DNA from: Laspinema olomoucense D3b
GTDB lineage: Bacteria > Cyanobacteriota > Cyanobacteriia > Cyanobacteriales > Laspinemataceae
Direction of reading: 5' to 3'
NCBI RefSeq assembly: GCF_025370785.1
Contig: NZ_JAMXFA010000007.1
Location: 1 to 64,000 of the forward strand
DNA: 64,000 nt
Below are positions 19,004 through 28,171 of this stretch, in pieces. Position numbers and translations under genes: made by a program. Below the pieces are notes generated by a model. That model searched no databases. It worked only from the letters and a program-made list of their open reading frames with translations, and was not told the origin of the DNA. Positions within the stretch are counted from its first letter, which is position 1. Every line of letters starts with the position of its first letter.

Positions 19004-20818
19004 TTGGACGCGCAAAATATCGTGAGTTTAGCAAAGCAAGGAGATCCAGCGGCGATCGCCGTATTGCTGAATCAAGCATTAGGAATCAGAAATATGACGG
19101 CCCAAGTGGTTCGTAACGACAATCGGCTGCATATCCTCTTAGAAGCCGATCGCATCCCTGATCGCCAAGCTTATATCACCTACATTCAGGATGGATTAAC
19201 TCGTCTCAATGTCCGTTCCATTCACTCTGTCCGGGTTTATGCCCGACAAATTGGGCAAAAAGTTCCGGCATGGGATGAAGCCTTTGAGTTCGGTAAAGCC
19301 ACCATTAGCCCCCTCTCTTCTCCCTCTGGGGTCCCGGAGGAACCGGCTTCAAAACCACTCCCCACTCCCGAATCCTTGCCGATTGCTAAGGACAAACCCC
19401 CCATTTCCCCGAATCCTTCCGTGACTCCCATAGAGGCATCGGTACAGACTCCCAGGGAAAGTAGCAACTCTGAGCGCGATCGCCCCCTCGCTGATCCAGT
19501 GATTCCCCAACCGGCGATCGTCGCGAGAGACAATCCACCACCGCCAAAGAGAGTCCCGTCTAACCGATCCCGGGCGATCGGTAATACCATCAAAATTGTA
19601 TTACCCACCGTGGGAATCATGAGCCTGATCCTGGGTACAGGTTGGGATTTCTTCAGAAACGGTGAAAAATTCCATCCTGCTCTTCTTTTATCCAGCGCAT
19701 CGGAAACTCTAGCCACCGTCAAACTGCCCGAACCCCCAGAATTTCCCTCTTTTGCAACCCGTTCCAACTCTCTCCAACCCTTACAAACGGACAACATTCT
19801 CAGCAACTTCCAACAACTCTCTCAACTGGTTGAATCCTCCATTCCCAACCAGCCTATTACTATTAAAGCTGTTGGAGATATTATTCCGGGAGTTGACTTC
19901 CCTAGTAATAAACTCCACTCACAGCCTGAGCAACTTTTTGAGGCAGTCACCCCTTATTTACAAGGAGCTGATCTTGTTTTTGGTAACTTTGAAAGTACCT
20001 TGACCAATCATCCTTATTCCGGCAAAGATGTCAGTCGTCCCAATGTTTTTGCATTTCGCACTCCTCCCACTTATACCCGCCTATTAAAAGAGGCGGGTTT
20101 TAACATTTTAAGTGTCGCCAACAATCATTCATTGGATTTTACTGAACAAGGGTTTGAAGACACTATCAAAAATATTGAAGCGGCGGGAATGGTGGCCGCC
20201 AGCCGCAAAGGGGAAATTGCTTATACCACGGTGAATGATATCCCTATCGCCTTTATTGGGTTTAGTACCTATTCCTATCACAACTCCATTCTTGATTTAG
20301 AGGCAGCAAAAGCGCTAGTTGCTGAAGCTCAGGAGAAGGCTACTCTAGTTGTAATTTCCTTTCATGGCGGTGCAGAAGGAACCGGCGCTCTCCATGTTAA
20401 GAACCGCACCGAAACCTTTTTTAGCGAGAACCGAGGGAATTTGGTAGAATTTTCTCGGGTGATGATTGATGCCGGGGCAGATTTAGTCTTAGGTCATGGT
20501 CCCCATGTGCCCCGTGCCTTAGAGGTTTACAAGGGGAAATTAATTGCTTATTCTTTAGGGAATTTTATGGGATATCGCAGTCTTTCCACGGTAGCGGAAT
20601 TGGGATATTCTTTAATTCTGGAAGCCGAAATTGATTTAGAAGGGAATTTTATAGGGGGTCAGATTATTCCAATTCATTTGAATAGTCAAGGAATTCCTAG
20701 CTATGATGCCCAAAATCGCACGGTGAAGTTAATGCAAAAATTAACCCAAAGCGATTTTCCCGAAACTCCGCTCTCTATCGAAGCTGATGGAAAGATTGTA
20801 AAGGTAGATTCTCAGTAA
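19004..20818 (+). CDS. CapA/PgsA-like metallophosphatase-fold protein, membrane anchored
   Basis: Protein with an N-terminal ~80-residue domain common in cyanobacteria (starting DAQNIVSLAKQGDP), a Pro/Ser-rich linker, one membrane segment (IKIVLPTVGIMSLILGTG), and a C-terminal CapA domain (about residues 280-560) with IKAVGDIIPG, FGNFESTLT, SVANNHSLDF, ISFHGGAEG and LVLGHGPHVPRALE. CapA proteins assist poly-gamma-glutamate or capsule synthesis outside the membrane, but no capBC genes are present. I prefer the TTG after GAGGAGAGGG, which gives the usual L/MDAQN start; a GTG five codons earlier is possible. The gene is isolated. Confidence 0.85.
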   Translation: MDAQNIVSLAKQGDPAAIAVLLNQALGIRNMTAQVVRNDNRLHILLEADRIPDRQAYITYIQDGLTRLNVRSIHSVRVYARQIGQKVPAWDEAFEFGKATISPLSSPSGVPEEPASKPLPTPESLPIAKDKPPISPNPSVTPIEASVQTPRESSNSERDRPLADPVIPQPAIVARDNPPPPKRVPSNRSRAIGNTIKIVLPTVGIMSLILGTGWDFFRNGEKFHPALLLSSASETLATVKLPEPPEFPSFATRSNSLQPLQTDNILSNFQQLSQLVESSIPNQPITIKAVGDIIPGVDFPSNKLHSQPEQLFEAVTPYLQGADLVFGNFESTLTNHPYSGKDVSRPNVFAFRTPPTYTRLLKEAGFNILSVANNHSLDFTEQGFEDTIKNIEAAGMVAASRKGEIAYTTVNDIPIAFIGFSTYSYHNSILDLEAAKALVAEAQEKATLVVISFHGGAEGTGALHVKNRTETFFSENRGNLVEFSRVMIDAGADLVLGHGPHVPRALEVYKGKLIAYSLGNFMGYRSLSTVAELGYSLILEAEIDLEGNFIGGQIIPIHLNSQGIPSYDAQNRTVKLMQKLTQSDFPETPLSIEADGKIVKVDSQ

Positions 20819-21014
20819 AAGGGGAGAGGTAAGAGGGAAATAATCGCTCTGCTAATAGGAGGGAGAGGAAAAGAGGGGATGGGGGTTTCAGATGAGGCCA
20901 AATGAGAGGGTTTGCTTCGGGAGGAGCGGGGGCGGGATAGAATTTCAGCGTAGCCAGTGGCGCTCTACAATGAAGAGAGTTGTTTGTATTTATGACAAAA
21001 AATTGTATTAAGTG

Positions 21015-21914
21015 ATGCAGGTAACCTCGTCAATCAACACTGAGCCGATACCGGGTGCATACTGGCAATGGGGCGATCGCGCTATTTATTACGTTCGTGC
21101 AGGCGATCGCCATCCCGATAAACCCCCCCTGCTGCTGATTCATGGTTTTGGGGCCTCGACGGATCACTGGCGCAAAACGATCGCCGGGTTACAAACGGAC
21201 TTTGAAGTTTGGGCGATCGATTTGTTGGGATTCGGGCGATCGGCTAAACCCAACTGCATTTACAGTGGAGAACTCTGGCGGGACCAATTACAAAACTTCA
21301 TTCAAACCCATATCGGCAAACCTACGGTGGTTGTTGGGAACTCCCTGGGAGGATATGCCGCATTATGTTTAGGTGCTCAATGTCCCGAATCCGTTGCCGG
21401 GGTTGTTTTACTCAACAGCGCTGGTCCCTTCACAGAAACGGAACCCCTCCCAGAACCTCCATTGCATCGGAAAGCGCTGAATGTTGCCTTGAAATCAGCA
21501 TTTCGCCAAAATTGGGTGAGCTTCCTGTTGTTCCAATGGACGCGCCGCCGTGCCACGATTCGGAAGACCCTAATGAAAGTTTATCTGGATCCCTCAGCTG
21601 TGACCGATCAACTGGTGGAGGAAATTTATCGTCCTTCTTGCGATCGCGGTGCAGCACAGGTATTCGCGGCGATTTTTAAAACGCCACCGGGGGAAAAAGT
21701 AGATAGATTGCTCTCTCAGCTTAAGGCCCCCCTGTTAACCCTGTGGGGAGAAGGAGATCCTTGGATGAAAATTCAGGAACGCAGCGATAAGTTTCGCCAA
21801 TATTATCCCCAGGTTACGGAATATTTTCTCAATGCAGGCCATTGTCCTCATGATGAAATTCCCGATCGCGTCAATGAATTAATTCGCGAGTGGGTTCTGT
21901 CTAAAGTGAAGTAA
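21015..21914 (+). CDS. alpha/beta-fold hydrolase
   Basis: Cytoplasmic serine hydrolase of about 299 aa. Oxyanion region LLIHGFGASTDHW, nucleophile elbow VVGNSLGGYA with Ser110, late acid in LTLWGEGDPW and catalytic His in LNAGHCPHDEIP are all present with a cap region between. Similar cyanobacterial enzymes act on esters, but the substrate cannot be read from sequence. The ATG is one codon inside the longest frame. It stands alone between CapA and a convergent [2Fe-2S] protein. Confidence 0.88.
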   Translation: MQVTSSINTEPIPGAYWQWGDRAIYYVRAGDRHPDKPPLLLIHGFGASTDHWRKTIAGLQTDFEVWAIDLLGFGRSAKPNCIYSGELWRDQLQNFIQTHIGKPTVVVGNSLGGYAALCLGAQCPESVAGVVLLNSAGPFTETEPLPEPPLHRKALNVALKSAFRQNWVSFLLFQWTRRRATIRKTLMKVYLDPSAVTDQLVEEIYRPSCDRGAAQVFAAIFKTPPGEKVDRLLSQLKAPLLTLWGEGDPWMKIQERSDKFRQYYPQVTEYFLNAGHCPHDEIPDRVNELIREWVLSKVK

Positions 21915-21999
21915 TCATCCCCAAAAAGGGAGCGCGTCACCGGCAGTCGCCTTTTGATCCAGGAGAGTTGCGGCGATCGCCCCTTCCTCGTGCGGTGAG

Positions 22000-22317
22000 C
22001 TAAAACGAAAATTTCAAGTGAATTCTGGGGTTGAGCAGAGCATCCACTGGCTCACCGTTTTCTAAATGTTGAACTACAATCACAGGGACATCTGCCGGTG
22101 TGACTCGACAATACCAAACATTATCAGGGTTGACTTTAACCGTGGGACCTGAGCTACATTGTCCCAGACAACCCGTACCATTGACGGTCACTCCGGGGGG
22201 AAGTGCCGTCTGCTGAAAGGCTTTCAGAACGGCGGGGGATCCGTGGCGCTGGCAAGATTGGTGCTGACAAATCGAAATATTCCGATACAGAGGGTCTGGG
22301 GAATTGGGGGGTGTCAT
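22000..22317 (-). CDS. thioredoxin-like [2Fe-2S] ferredoxin domain protein
   Basis: Small electron-transfer protein of 105 aa. It has the thioredoxin-like ferredoxin cysteine pattern: C-x4-C near the N-terminus (ICQHQSC, Cys17 and Cys22) and C-x3-C in NGTGCLGQCSSGPTV, followed by VWYCRVTPADVPVIVVQHLENGEPV. This layout is common in cyanobacterial (2Fe-2S) proteins of unknown partner. It is monocistronic and convergent with the hydrolase gene. Confidence 0.87.
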   Translation of the reverse strand: MTPPNSPDPLYRNISICQHQSCQRHGSPAVLKAFQQTALPPGVTVNGTGCLGQCSSGPTVKVNPDNVWYCRVTPADVPVIVVQHLENGEPVDALLNPRIHLKFSF

Positions 22318-22632
22318 AGCCTCCTGGGGAAATAAATCTTTACAATACTGATTCTAACTGCCGCAGTCTGTGGTTTCCAGATGGAGTAACGATCCACCAG
22401 AACTTTGACCCTCCTGGTGAAACATCGACTTTTGTCCGGATATCTGAGAAAATCTCCCTTACGGTCACTTAAATTTATAGGTGACCTGAGCGGGCTACAA
22501 GTTGGGATCGGGGGAAAAAACAGATCAGGCTGGGTTTAAGCCATCAAGTTCGACCCCACAGATGCATTAGGACTAATAGCTCAATGTTTTAGATGACGGC
22601 CACAAATTAGCTTGAGATAAAGATAAAAGAAA
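22318..22632. other. divergent intergenic region, nothing specific
   Basis: About 315 bases between two divergently transcribed genes. It must hold both promoters, but I do not see a convincing pair of boxes, an RNA gene or a repeat. Confidence 0.5.
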
Positions 22633-23097
22633 ATGGCGAAAACAGTTGCGGAGATAATGACCCACGAGCCGATCGTCGTGACTTCAGAGACTTCTTTGGA
22701 TGAGGCGATTCAGATTATGGCCGAACGGCGGTTCAGTGGACTTCCCGTGGTGGATGCTACCGGAAATTTGATCGGGATTATTTCCCAGGGAGACTTGATG
22801 TGGCGGGAAAGTGGGGTGACACCGCCGCCCTATATTATGGTGCTTGATAGTGTGATTTATTTAGAGAATCCAGCGAAATATCAGCGGGATTTACATAAGG
22901 CTTTGGGACAAACTGTGGGGGAAGTAATGACAAAAAATCCTCAAACGATTAGACCCGAAAAGTCTTTACGAGAGGCGGCAGAATTGATGCATGAAAAGGG
23001 AGTACATCGCTTGCCGGTAATCGATTCAGTGGGTAAGCCTATCGGAATTTTGACTCGGGGCGATATTGTCCGGGCAATGGCAACGGAGGAAGGGTAA
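22633..23097 (+). CDS. CBS-pair domain protein
   Basis: A stand-alone pair of CBS domains (about residues 7-62 and 95-150) that in this fold binds adenine nucleotides as an energy sensor. Both repeats show the pattern VAEIMTHEPIVV / VGEVMTKNPQTI, then FSGLPVVDATGNLIGIISQGDL and VHRLPVIDSVGKPIGILTRGDI. Length 154 aa leaves no room for another domain, so it probably acts on a partner. It precedes nblB by 142 bp on the same strand; any functional link is unproven. Confidence 0.9.
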   Translation: MAKTVAEIMTHEPIVVTSETSLDEAIQIMAERRFSGLPVVDATGNLIGIISQGDLMWRESGVTPPPYIMVLDSVIYLENPAKYQRDLHKALGQTVGEVMTKNPQTIRPEKSLREAAELMHEKGVHRLPVIDSVGKPIGILTRGDIVRAMATEEG

Positions 23098-23239
23098 GAG
23101 TTGACATTTGGAGGGGATAGGTTTGAGGTCAGAAAGGACCAAAGATGGTGAATAATCATCAGGAAGTGACGGATCAAGGGGACTGAAGATCCGGTAAATT
23201 TTGATTAAGGAATATCAGATAAGGAACAGATCATAAAAA

Positions 23240-23908
23240 ATGAACGTTACTCCAGAGTCAGTGAGGGAATTACTGCATTCAGAAACAATGGGCGATCGCC
23301 TACGCGGAGTGAATCAACTTCGACAGCTTGAACCGGCGATCGCGTTAGAACTGATTTTACCGACGATTCAAGATAGTAGTGCTAGGGTGCGGTATGCAGC
23401 GGTGAGTCAGATGGCGAGTTTGGGAAAGATGGATCGCGATGTGGCTTTAACGGTCCTGCGCGATCGCCTTTTAAATGATTCCGAAACGGATGTACAAGCG
23501 GCAGCAGCGGACTCTCTGGGAGGTTTGCAATTAACAGAAGCATTTGAAGAGTTGCAACAGATCTATGAGAATACCTCGGAATGGCTGCTGAAACTCAGTA
23601 TTGTGGCGGCATTAGGAGAATTAGGGGATATTCGGTCTTTTGAGATTTTAGAAGATGCCCTGAATTCTTCAGAAAGTCTTATCAAAACAGCGGCGATCGG
23701 CTCTTTTGGGGAACTCGGCGATCAGCGAGCCACTGCATTATTAATTCCCTACGCCAGCGATGCCGATTGGCAAATTCGCCATCGCGTTGCTCAAGCTCTG
23801 GGAAGGCTTGGGGGTCCTGAAGTTCGTCCGATCTTAGAAACATTAGCCCAAGATGAAATTCCCCCGGTGGCACAAACGGCACAAGTAAGTTTATCCGCCG
23901 TGGTTTGA
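23240..23908 (+). CDS. nblB: HEAT-repeat protein, phycobilisome degradation factor NblB-like
   Basis: Related to phycocyanobilin lyase subunits; NblB is needed for phycobilisome breakdown under nutrient stress. The 222-aa protein is built of HEAT-like repeats (ALELILPTIQDSSARVRYAA, AAADSLGGLQ, SIVAALGELGD, AAIGSFGELGD, AQALGRLGG). The N-terminus (MNVTPESVRELL, then GDRLRGVNQLR) and the length match NblB better than CpcE/CpcF. A clear hairpin follows the stop. Its presence with RpaB fits a nutrient and light stress theme, but they are 11 kb apart. CpcE-type lyase is the alternative. Confidence 0.75.
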   Translation: MNVTPESVRELLHSETMGDRLRGVNQLRQLEPAIALELILPTIQDSSARVRYAAVSQMASLGKMDRDVALTVLRDRLLNDSETDVQAAAADSLGGLQLTEAFEELQQIYENTSEWLLKLSIVAALGELGDIRSFEILEDALNSSESLIKTAAIGSFGELGDQRATALLIPYASDADWQIRHRVAQALGRLGGPEVRPILETLAQDEIPPVAQTAQVSLSAVV

Positions 23909-23913
23909 AGAGG

Positions 23914-23940
23914 AAAAGGGTGGGAAATTCCCACCCTTTT
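23914..23940 (+). terminator. Rho-independent terminator after nblB
   Basis: AAAAGGGTGGGAA and its exact reverse complement are separated by one base and followed by further T, 6 bases after the nblB stop. Confidence 0.88.
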
Positions 23941-24081
23941 TCTATCTCTATTAATTAAATGAGGCTCACCCAACCATTCCCGTATCCCTACCCAATTAGT
24001 TTGCAGTGATAGCTTTCTCTCAATTTTTACGTCACTGAAACAAAGCAAGATATTCGGGAAAGATTAATTTTGGAAGTTGCC

Positions 24082-25212
24082 TTACTTGGGCAAAATAAAA
24101 ATTTTTAGAATCAGGCGATCGCGCCCCGATTCTTTCGCCTGATAGAGCGCTTTGTCCGCAATCGAAATTAGCTCAGAGGGAACCGTACTCGGACAAGGAA
24201 TCGTAGCAGTCACCCCCAAACTCACCGTAATAAATTCACTCACCGCAGAAGTGGGATGGGGAATCTGTAAATTGCGGATTTCAGTCCGAATTTTTTGGGC
24301 CACACTCACCGCCCCTGCTGCATCTGTATTCGGAAGCAAAATCGCAAATTCTTCTCCCCCGTAACGCGCCACCAAATCCCCGGGACGTTGCACCGAGCGA
24401 GTCAGAGCCTCTGCAACTTCTTGTAAACATTCATCCCCGGCTAAATGCCCGCAGGAATCGTTGTAGCGTTTAAAAAAGTCTACATCACACAAAATCAAAG
24501 ACAGAGAGGAAGGATTTTGGACAAAATGAGTATCTGTCCCCGTGTTTTTCGCCGCAACACTTTCCCGAATCAGTCGCCGCCACTCATGTTCTAATGCTTG
24601 GTCAAAACCGCGACGATTAGCAACCCGAGTCAACCCATCCAGAAATGCCAGACGCTGCAACTCCTCATTTGCCGCTTGTAACTGTCGATACAGCTGTGCT
24701 TGTTCCAGCAACCGTCTAACCCTTTGACGCAAAACTGCCCAGTGAATCGGTTTGGTGACGAAATCCACGGCACCCACCTCGAATGCATGGTCCACCGATT
24801 TACTATCCTCCAGACTGGTAATCATTAAGATGGGGGTGTGGGATGCAAAGTCATAGTCCCCGGAAGAATCATCCTCAAACATGGCTTGCAGCCTAGTACA
24901 GCAGGTAAAACCATCCATAACCGGCATGATGGCATCGATCAAAACCATATCGGGATGCAGGCGAATATAGGCCTCTAAACCCTGAAGGCCATTTTCCGCC
25001 TCGGCTACTCGGTAGCCCTCTTTTTCCATGACTTGACGGAGGAGATCCCGCATAAAACGGTCATCATCGACGACCAAGATCAGCGGCGGTTCTTTATCCG
25101 GAGTCGATGATTTTTTACTCACGCCAGCTATCGGATTCTCCATAGGCCTATCATTGACTGCCCTAGTCCATCCCCTTGTGAGTCCCGTCGTTTGGTATTT
25201 TAACGATGGCAT
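24082..25212 (-). CDS. response regulator with GGDEF domain (diguanylate cyclase)
   Basis: PleD-like two-domain protein predicted to make cyclic di-GMP when its receiver is phosphorylated. The receiver (about residues 43-170) has VVDDDRFM, acceptor Asp in MVLIDAIMP and Lys in FVTKPIHW. A coiled linker (QLYRQLQAANEELQRLAF) leads to the GGDEF domain with DGLTRVANRRGFD, CDVDFFKRYND, the intact active site GGEEF and, five residues before it, RPGD, a consensus inhibitory I-site. It should therefore be active and product-inhibited. The ATG follows AAGGAAGT with a long gap; a later Met (residue 24) is possible. It is preceded by an unusually long hairpin-rich leader. Confidence 0.92.
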   Translation of the reverse strand: MPSLKYQTTGLTRGWTRAVNDRPMENPIAGVSKKSSTPDKEPPLILVVDDDRFMRDLLRQVMEKEGYRVAEAENGLQGLEAYIRLHPDMVLIDAIMPVMDGFTCCTRLQAMFEDDSSGDYDFASHTPILMITSLEDSKSVDHAFEVGAVDFVTKPIHWAVLRQRVRRLLEQAQLYRQLQAANEELQRLAFLDGLTRVANRRGFDQALEHEWRRLIRESVAAKNTGTDTHFVQNPSSLSLILCDVDFFKRYNDSCGHLAGDECLQEVAEALTRSVQRPGDLVARYGGEEFAILLPNTDAAGAVSVAQKIRTEIRNLQIPHPTSAVSEFITVSLGVTATIPCPSTVPSELISIADKALYQAKESGRDRLILKIFILPK

Positions 25213-25900
25213 TTTTATTAAATAACTTCCTTGAGTGTATTATCAATCATCGGTTGCTACCTCGTGAGCGATCGCTGTAGCTGCCGGAAGTGACCCTCCG
25301 TAATAGAGCCGGGTGATTTCTATCACCTACACCCGACCCAAACCCAGTGACTTGACCTCGGCAGCAGGGACCCGACGACCCGGGGTTGAAGCCCGAATCA
25401 ATGGGTATTTCCCCTCCACCGAGAGTGTCTTCCCCAATCCGGTTGTCAAAGACCTGCGTTTAGAGCAGTCATACCTATCCCATTGAGTTTCTTCCTACGT
25501 GAGGAAATCAGCACGCCCAACGGTTGGTGACTAAGCTGGCCCGCTTTTATCGCACTGAGTGGCTAGTTGGAGGGTATTTTCACTTCTGTGAGAGCGAGAT
25601 TCTTTTCTGTCTTTTGGACAGAAAGGCCCTTTAATCTCTTTCCTATAATAAATAACTTAATGGCCAGAAACCTTCTACTATAGGTAGATTTATCAGCGGC
25701 TCCCGGGGGTTGTTCTTTGATATTACGTTTCGGCTGTTAATTGGGCTTGATAGGATTACCAATTTTTTCTTTGAACGAGGATCTGTCGCGGAAATAATTA
25801 GACCTCTAGCAAAATTCCAAAAAGCCGATATCCTCTTTTAAAAATCAGGGGTGAGCCTTGCCCGGTGGAATTCCCGGGCCAAACCGTCCCCTCATAGGGT
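25213..25900 (-). ncRNA. long hairpin-rich leader, possible structured RNA
   Basis: About 690 bases without a credible gene, placed upstream of the diguanylate cyclase on the minus strand. I can pair 25280-25286 with 25359-25365 (7 bp) enclosing a 6-bp hairpin at 25312-25327, 25451-25457 with 25465-25470, an 11-base palindrome at 25517-25527, and 25604-25611 with 25617-25624. It matches no riboswitch consensus that I know; c-di-GMP and cobalamin consensus elements were looked for and not seen. It may be a 5' leader, an independent small RNA or a decayed element. Confidence 0.35.
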
Positions 25901-26659
25901 TTAAAACGTTGCGCTATGCAAATCAGCGGGAGTGAGATGAGATTGGATGACCTCTCCATCACGAAACATGACAATTCGTTTAGTGGCGCGGGCGACTTCC
26001 GGTTCGTGGGTTACCATCACGATCGTCATGCCACTAGCATTAAGTTCTGAAAAAATATGAATGACTTCTTCAGTGGTTTTGGTATCTAAAGCGCCGGTGG
26101 GTTCATCCGCTAATAGTAAAACGGGCTGGTTGACGATCGCCCGGGCGATCGCCACCCGTTGTTGTTGTCCCCCAGACATTTGATTGGGCTTATTATTCAT
26201 CCGATTTTCTAAGCCGACCCGCGTTAATGCCTCCATCGATCTCGCCCGCCGTTCCGAGGGAGAAACTCCCGCATATACCATTGGCAACATGACATTTTCT
26301 AAGGCGCTCAGTTGAGGTAATAGATGATACTGTTGAAAAACAAATCCTAACTTTAAGTTCCGAATTTTAGCTAGATTCGCGTCTTCCATTTTTGTAACAT
26401 CAACCTCATCCAGATAATAATATCCGCTACTGGGTCTATCCAGGCAGCCAATAATATTCATTGCAGTCGATTTCCCAGAACCAGAGGCCCCCATGATTGA
26501 GCAATATTCCCCTTCATAAATGGTTAAATTAACCCCTTTTAGGGCTTGGACTTCTGTATTACCCGATCCATAAATTTTGTAAACATCTTTCAGTTGGACG
26601 ATCGCCGCTTTTTGTTCTGGAATCGGTAGAGTAGATTGGAGTTGATTTTGAGAGTTCAT
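25901..26659 (-). CDS. MacB/LolD-type ABC transporter ATP-binding protein
   Basis: ATPase partner of the permease encoded just upstream. Walker A is GASGSGKST, the Q-loop region is [10 protein letters not shown], the signature MSGGQQQR and Walker B VLLLADEP, followed by the H-loop VTHEP. Family members use ATP hydrolysis for mechanical work on periplasmic substrates rather than ordinary import. I start at the ATG giving MNSQNQLQ; the longer frame runs through a heptanucleotide repeat and is unlikely to be coding. It follows the permease gene by 71 bp. No membrane-fusion (HlyD) gene is adjacent, so the complete efflux system cannot be seen here. Confidence 0.9.
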   Translation of the reverse strand: MNSQNQLQSTLPIPEQKAAIVQLKDVYKIYGSGNTEVQALKGVNLTIYEGEYCSIMGASGSGKSTAMNIIGCLDRPSSGYYYLDEVDVTKMEDANLAKIRNLKLGFVFQQYHLLPQLSALENVMLPMVYAGVSPSERRARSMEALTRVGLENRMNNKPNQMSGGQQQRVAIARAIVNQPVLLLADEPTGALDTKTTEEVIHIFSELNASGMTIVMVTHEPEVARATKRIVMFRDGEVIQSHLTPADLHSATF

Positions 26660-26693
26660 AGTAATCTTTAATTCCCTAAATTCACTGATAAAA

Positions 26694-26721
26694 CAATGAC
26701 CAATGACCAATGACTAATGAC
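26694..26721. repeat. four tandem heptanucleotides (C/T)AATGAC
   Basis: CAATGAC occurs three times and TAATGAC once, head to tail, between the ABC ATPase and permease genes. It resembles the short tandem heptamer repeats scattered in cyanobacterial genomes. Confidence 0.85.
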
Positions 26722-26730
26722 CCAATTCAA

Positions 26731-27945
26731 TTACTCACTTCTTAATGCTACAATCGGGTCGAGCTGGGCTGCACGACGGGCAGGAACTACCCCAAAAAAT
26801 AAGCCGATGCCTCCAGAGACACTGGTTGCCAGGGCGATCGCCATTCCCGAAACTCCCGCCTCAAAAGGCGTGACTAGGGCAATCAAAAAAATACCCCCCA
26901 CCCCAATACCAATGCCGATTGCACCCCCCGCCACCGCTAGAATCACTGCTTCTATGATGAACTGAATTAAAATATCTTGCTCAGATGCGCCGATCGCCTT
27001 GCGCAACCCTATCTCCTGAGTTCGTTCCGTCACCGATACCAACATGATATTCATAATTCCAATCCCACCCACCAGCAGGGAGATACTCGCCACCGCTGCG
27101 AGTAACACCGTTAACGCACCTGTAATCGCATCAAAGGTATTCATTAAATCTTGCTGATTCTGAACGTAGAAATCGTCTTCGTCCGTAATTCGATGCCGTA
27201 GACGCAGCAAATTTTCAATTTGAAACTGGGCTATTCCCATCCCTTCTTCATTGGCGATCGTCACCCAAATGAAAGAAAGCGATAGTCCATAAGGCGATTG
27301 CCGTCCCAGGATTCTATTCGCCATTGTCGTGATGGGAATTAAAGCGGTTTCATCGTAGTTTGTCCCAAAAGATGCTCCTTTGGGTTTCATCACCCCAATC
27401 ACTTCTAGGCTGACATTTTTGATGCGGACTTTTTGTCCAATGGGGTTGCTGTCTCCAAATAAAGCAATGGCTAAATCTGAACCTAACGCCACTACTGCAT
27501 TGCTGCGCTGAACATCTAATTCATTTAAAAATCGTCCCTTTTCTACCTCAAAGCTGCGGACGGTGAGAAAATCGGGCATCGTGCCAAATATCAATGCTGA
27601 AAAGTTCTGATTGCCATAGCGCACCAGTTCACTGCCGTTGAGTTCGGGGGAGACTCCATTAATACCGGGAACTTGGGAGGCGATCGCCTTTGCATCCTCC
27701 AAAACCAAGGTTTGGGGCGGTCCTCCTAATCTGCGGCTATTCCGATTCCCCGGGGCAATAATCAGCACATTTGTTCCCAAGGATTCTATTTGTCCCCCAA
27801 TAAAATTTTGCGCGCCTGAGCCAACCCCAATCGTAGCAATCACGGCAGCATTCCCGATAATAATCCCCAGCATGGTGAGGGTACTTCTAGTTTTGTTGGC
27901 CACTAGGGTCTTCGCAGCCATGTCCAGGCTTTCCCATAAGTTCAT
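26731..27945 (-). CDS. MacB/FtsX-family ABC permease
   Basis: Inner-membrane permease of 404 aa with the MacB layout: N-terminal helix after NKTRSTLTMLGIIIGNAAV, a large periplasmic domain (about residues 45-270) with ESLGTNVLIIAPGNRNSRR and SRRLGG, and three C-terminal helices starting with LLVGGIGIMNIMLVSVTERTQEIGLRKAIGA, the family signature. It precedes and is probably cotranscribed with the ATPase gene. Substrates of such pairs in cyanobacteria are mostly unknown; peptide, lipid or antimicrobial export are possibilities. Confidence 0.9.
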   Translation of the reverse strand: MNLWESLDMAAKTLVANKTRSTLTMLGIIIGNAAVIATIGVGSGAQNFIGGQIESLGTNVLIIAPGNRNSRRLGGPPQTLVLEDAKAIASQVPGINGVSPELNGSELVRYGNQNFSALIFGTMPDFLTVRSFEVEKGRFLNELDVQRSNAVVALGSDLAIALFGDSNPIGQKVRIKNVSLEVIGVMKPKGASFGTNYDETALIPITTMANRILGRQSPYGLSLSFIWVTIANEEGMGIAQFQIENLLRLRHRITDEDDFYVQNQQDLMNTFDAITGALTVLLAAVASISLLVGGIGIMNIMLVSVTERTQEIGLRKAIGASEQDILIQFIIEAVILAVAGGAIGIGIGVGGIFLIALVTPFEAGVSGMAIALATSVSGGIGLFFGVVPARRAAQLDPIVALRSE

Positions 27946-28171
27946 TTTTCTCTATCCTTTCCCTAAAATAAATTTTTGATGTTTTAAGTGTTATTTAGCC
28001 TAAAAAAATGTTTATTCAACTTCAAAATATAAAGATGCAGTAAAAGCCGGGATGATTTTCTTTCCAGTTGGACGGCATAAAGAGGGGAAGTTTCCTAGCT
28101 TTTATAAAGAAAATTCAACGGCTGCCAAGCTGGAGAAATATCCCGGGTTTTTCCTGGAAAATTGACCCAGT

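Noticed and set aside
25213-25900. Known riboswitch, RNase P RNA, tmRNA or group II intron domain V
   Set aside because: Looked for the usual conserved strings of each on both strands and did not find them; left as an unassigned structured region.
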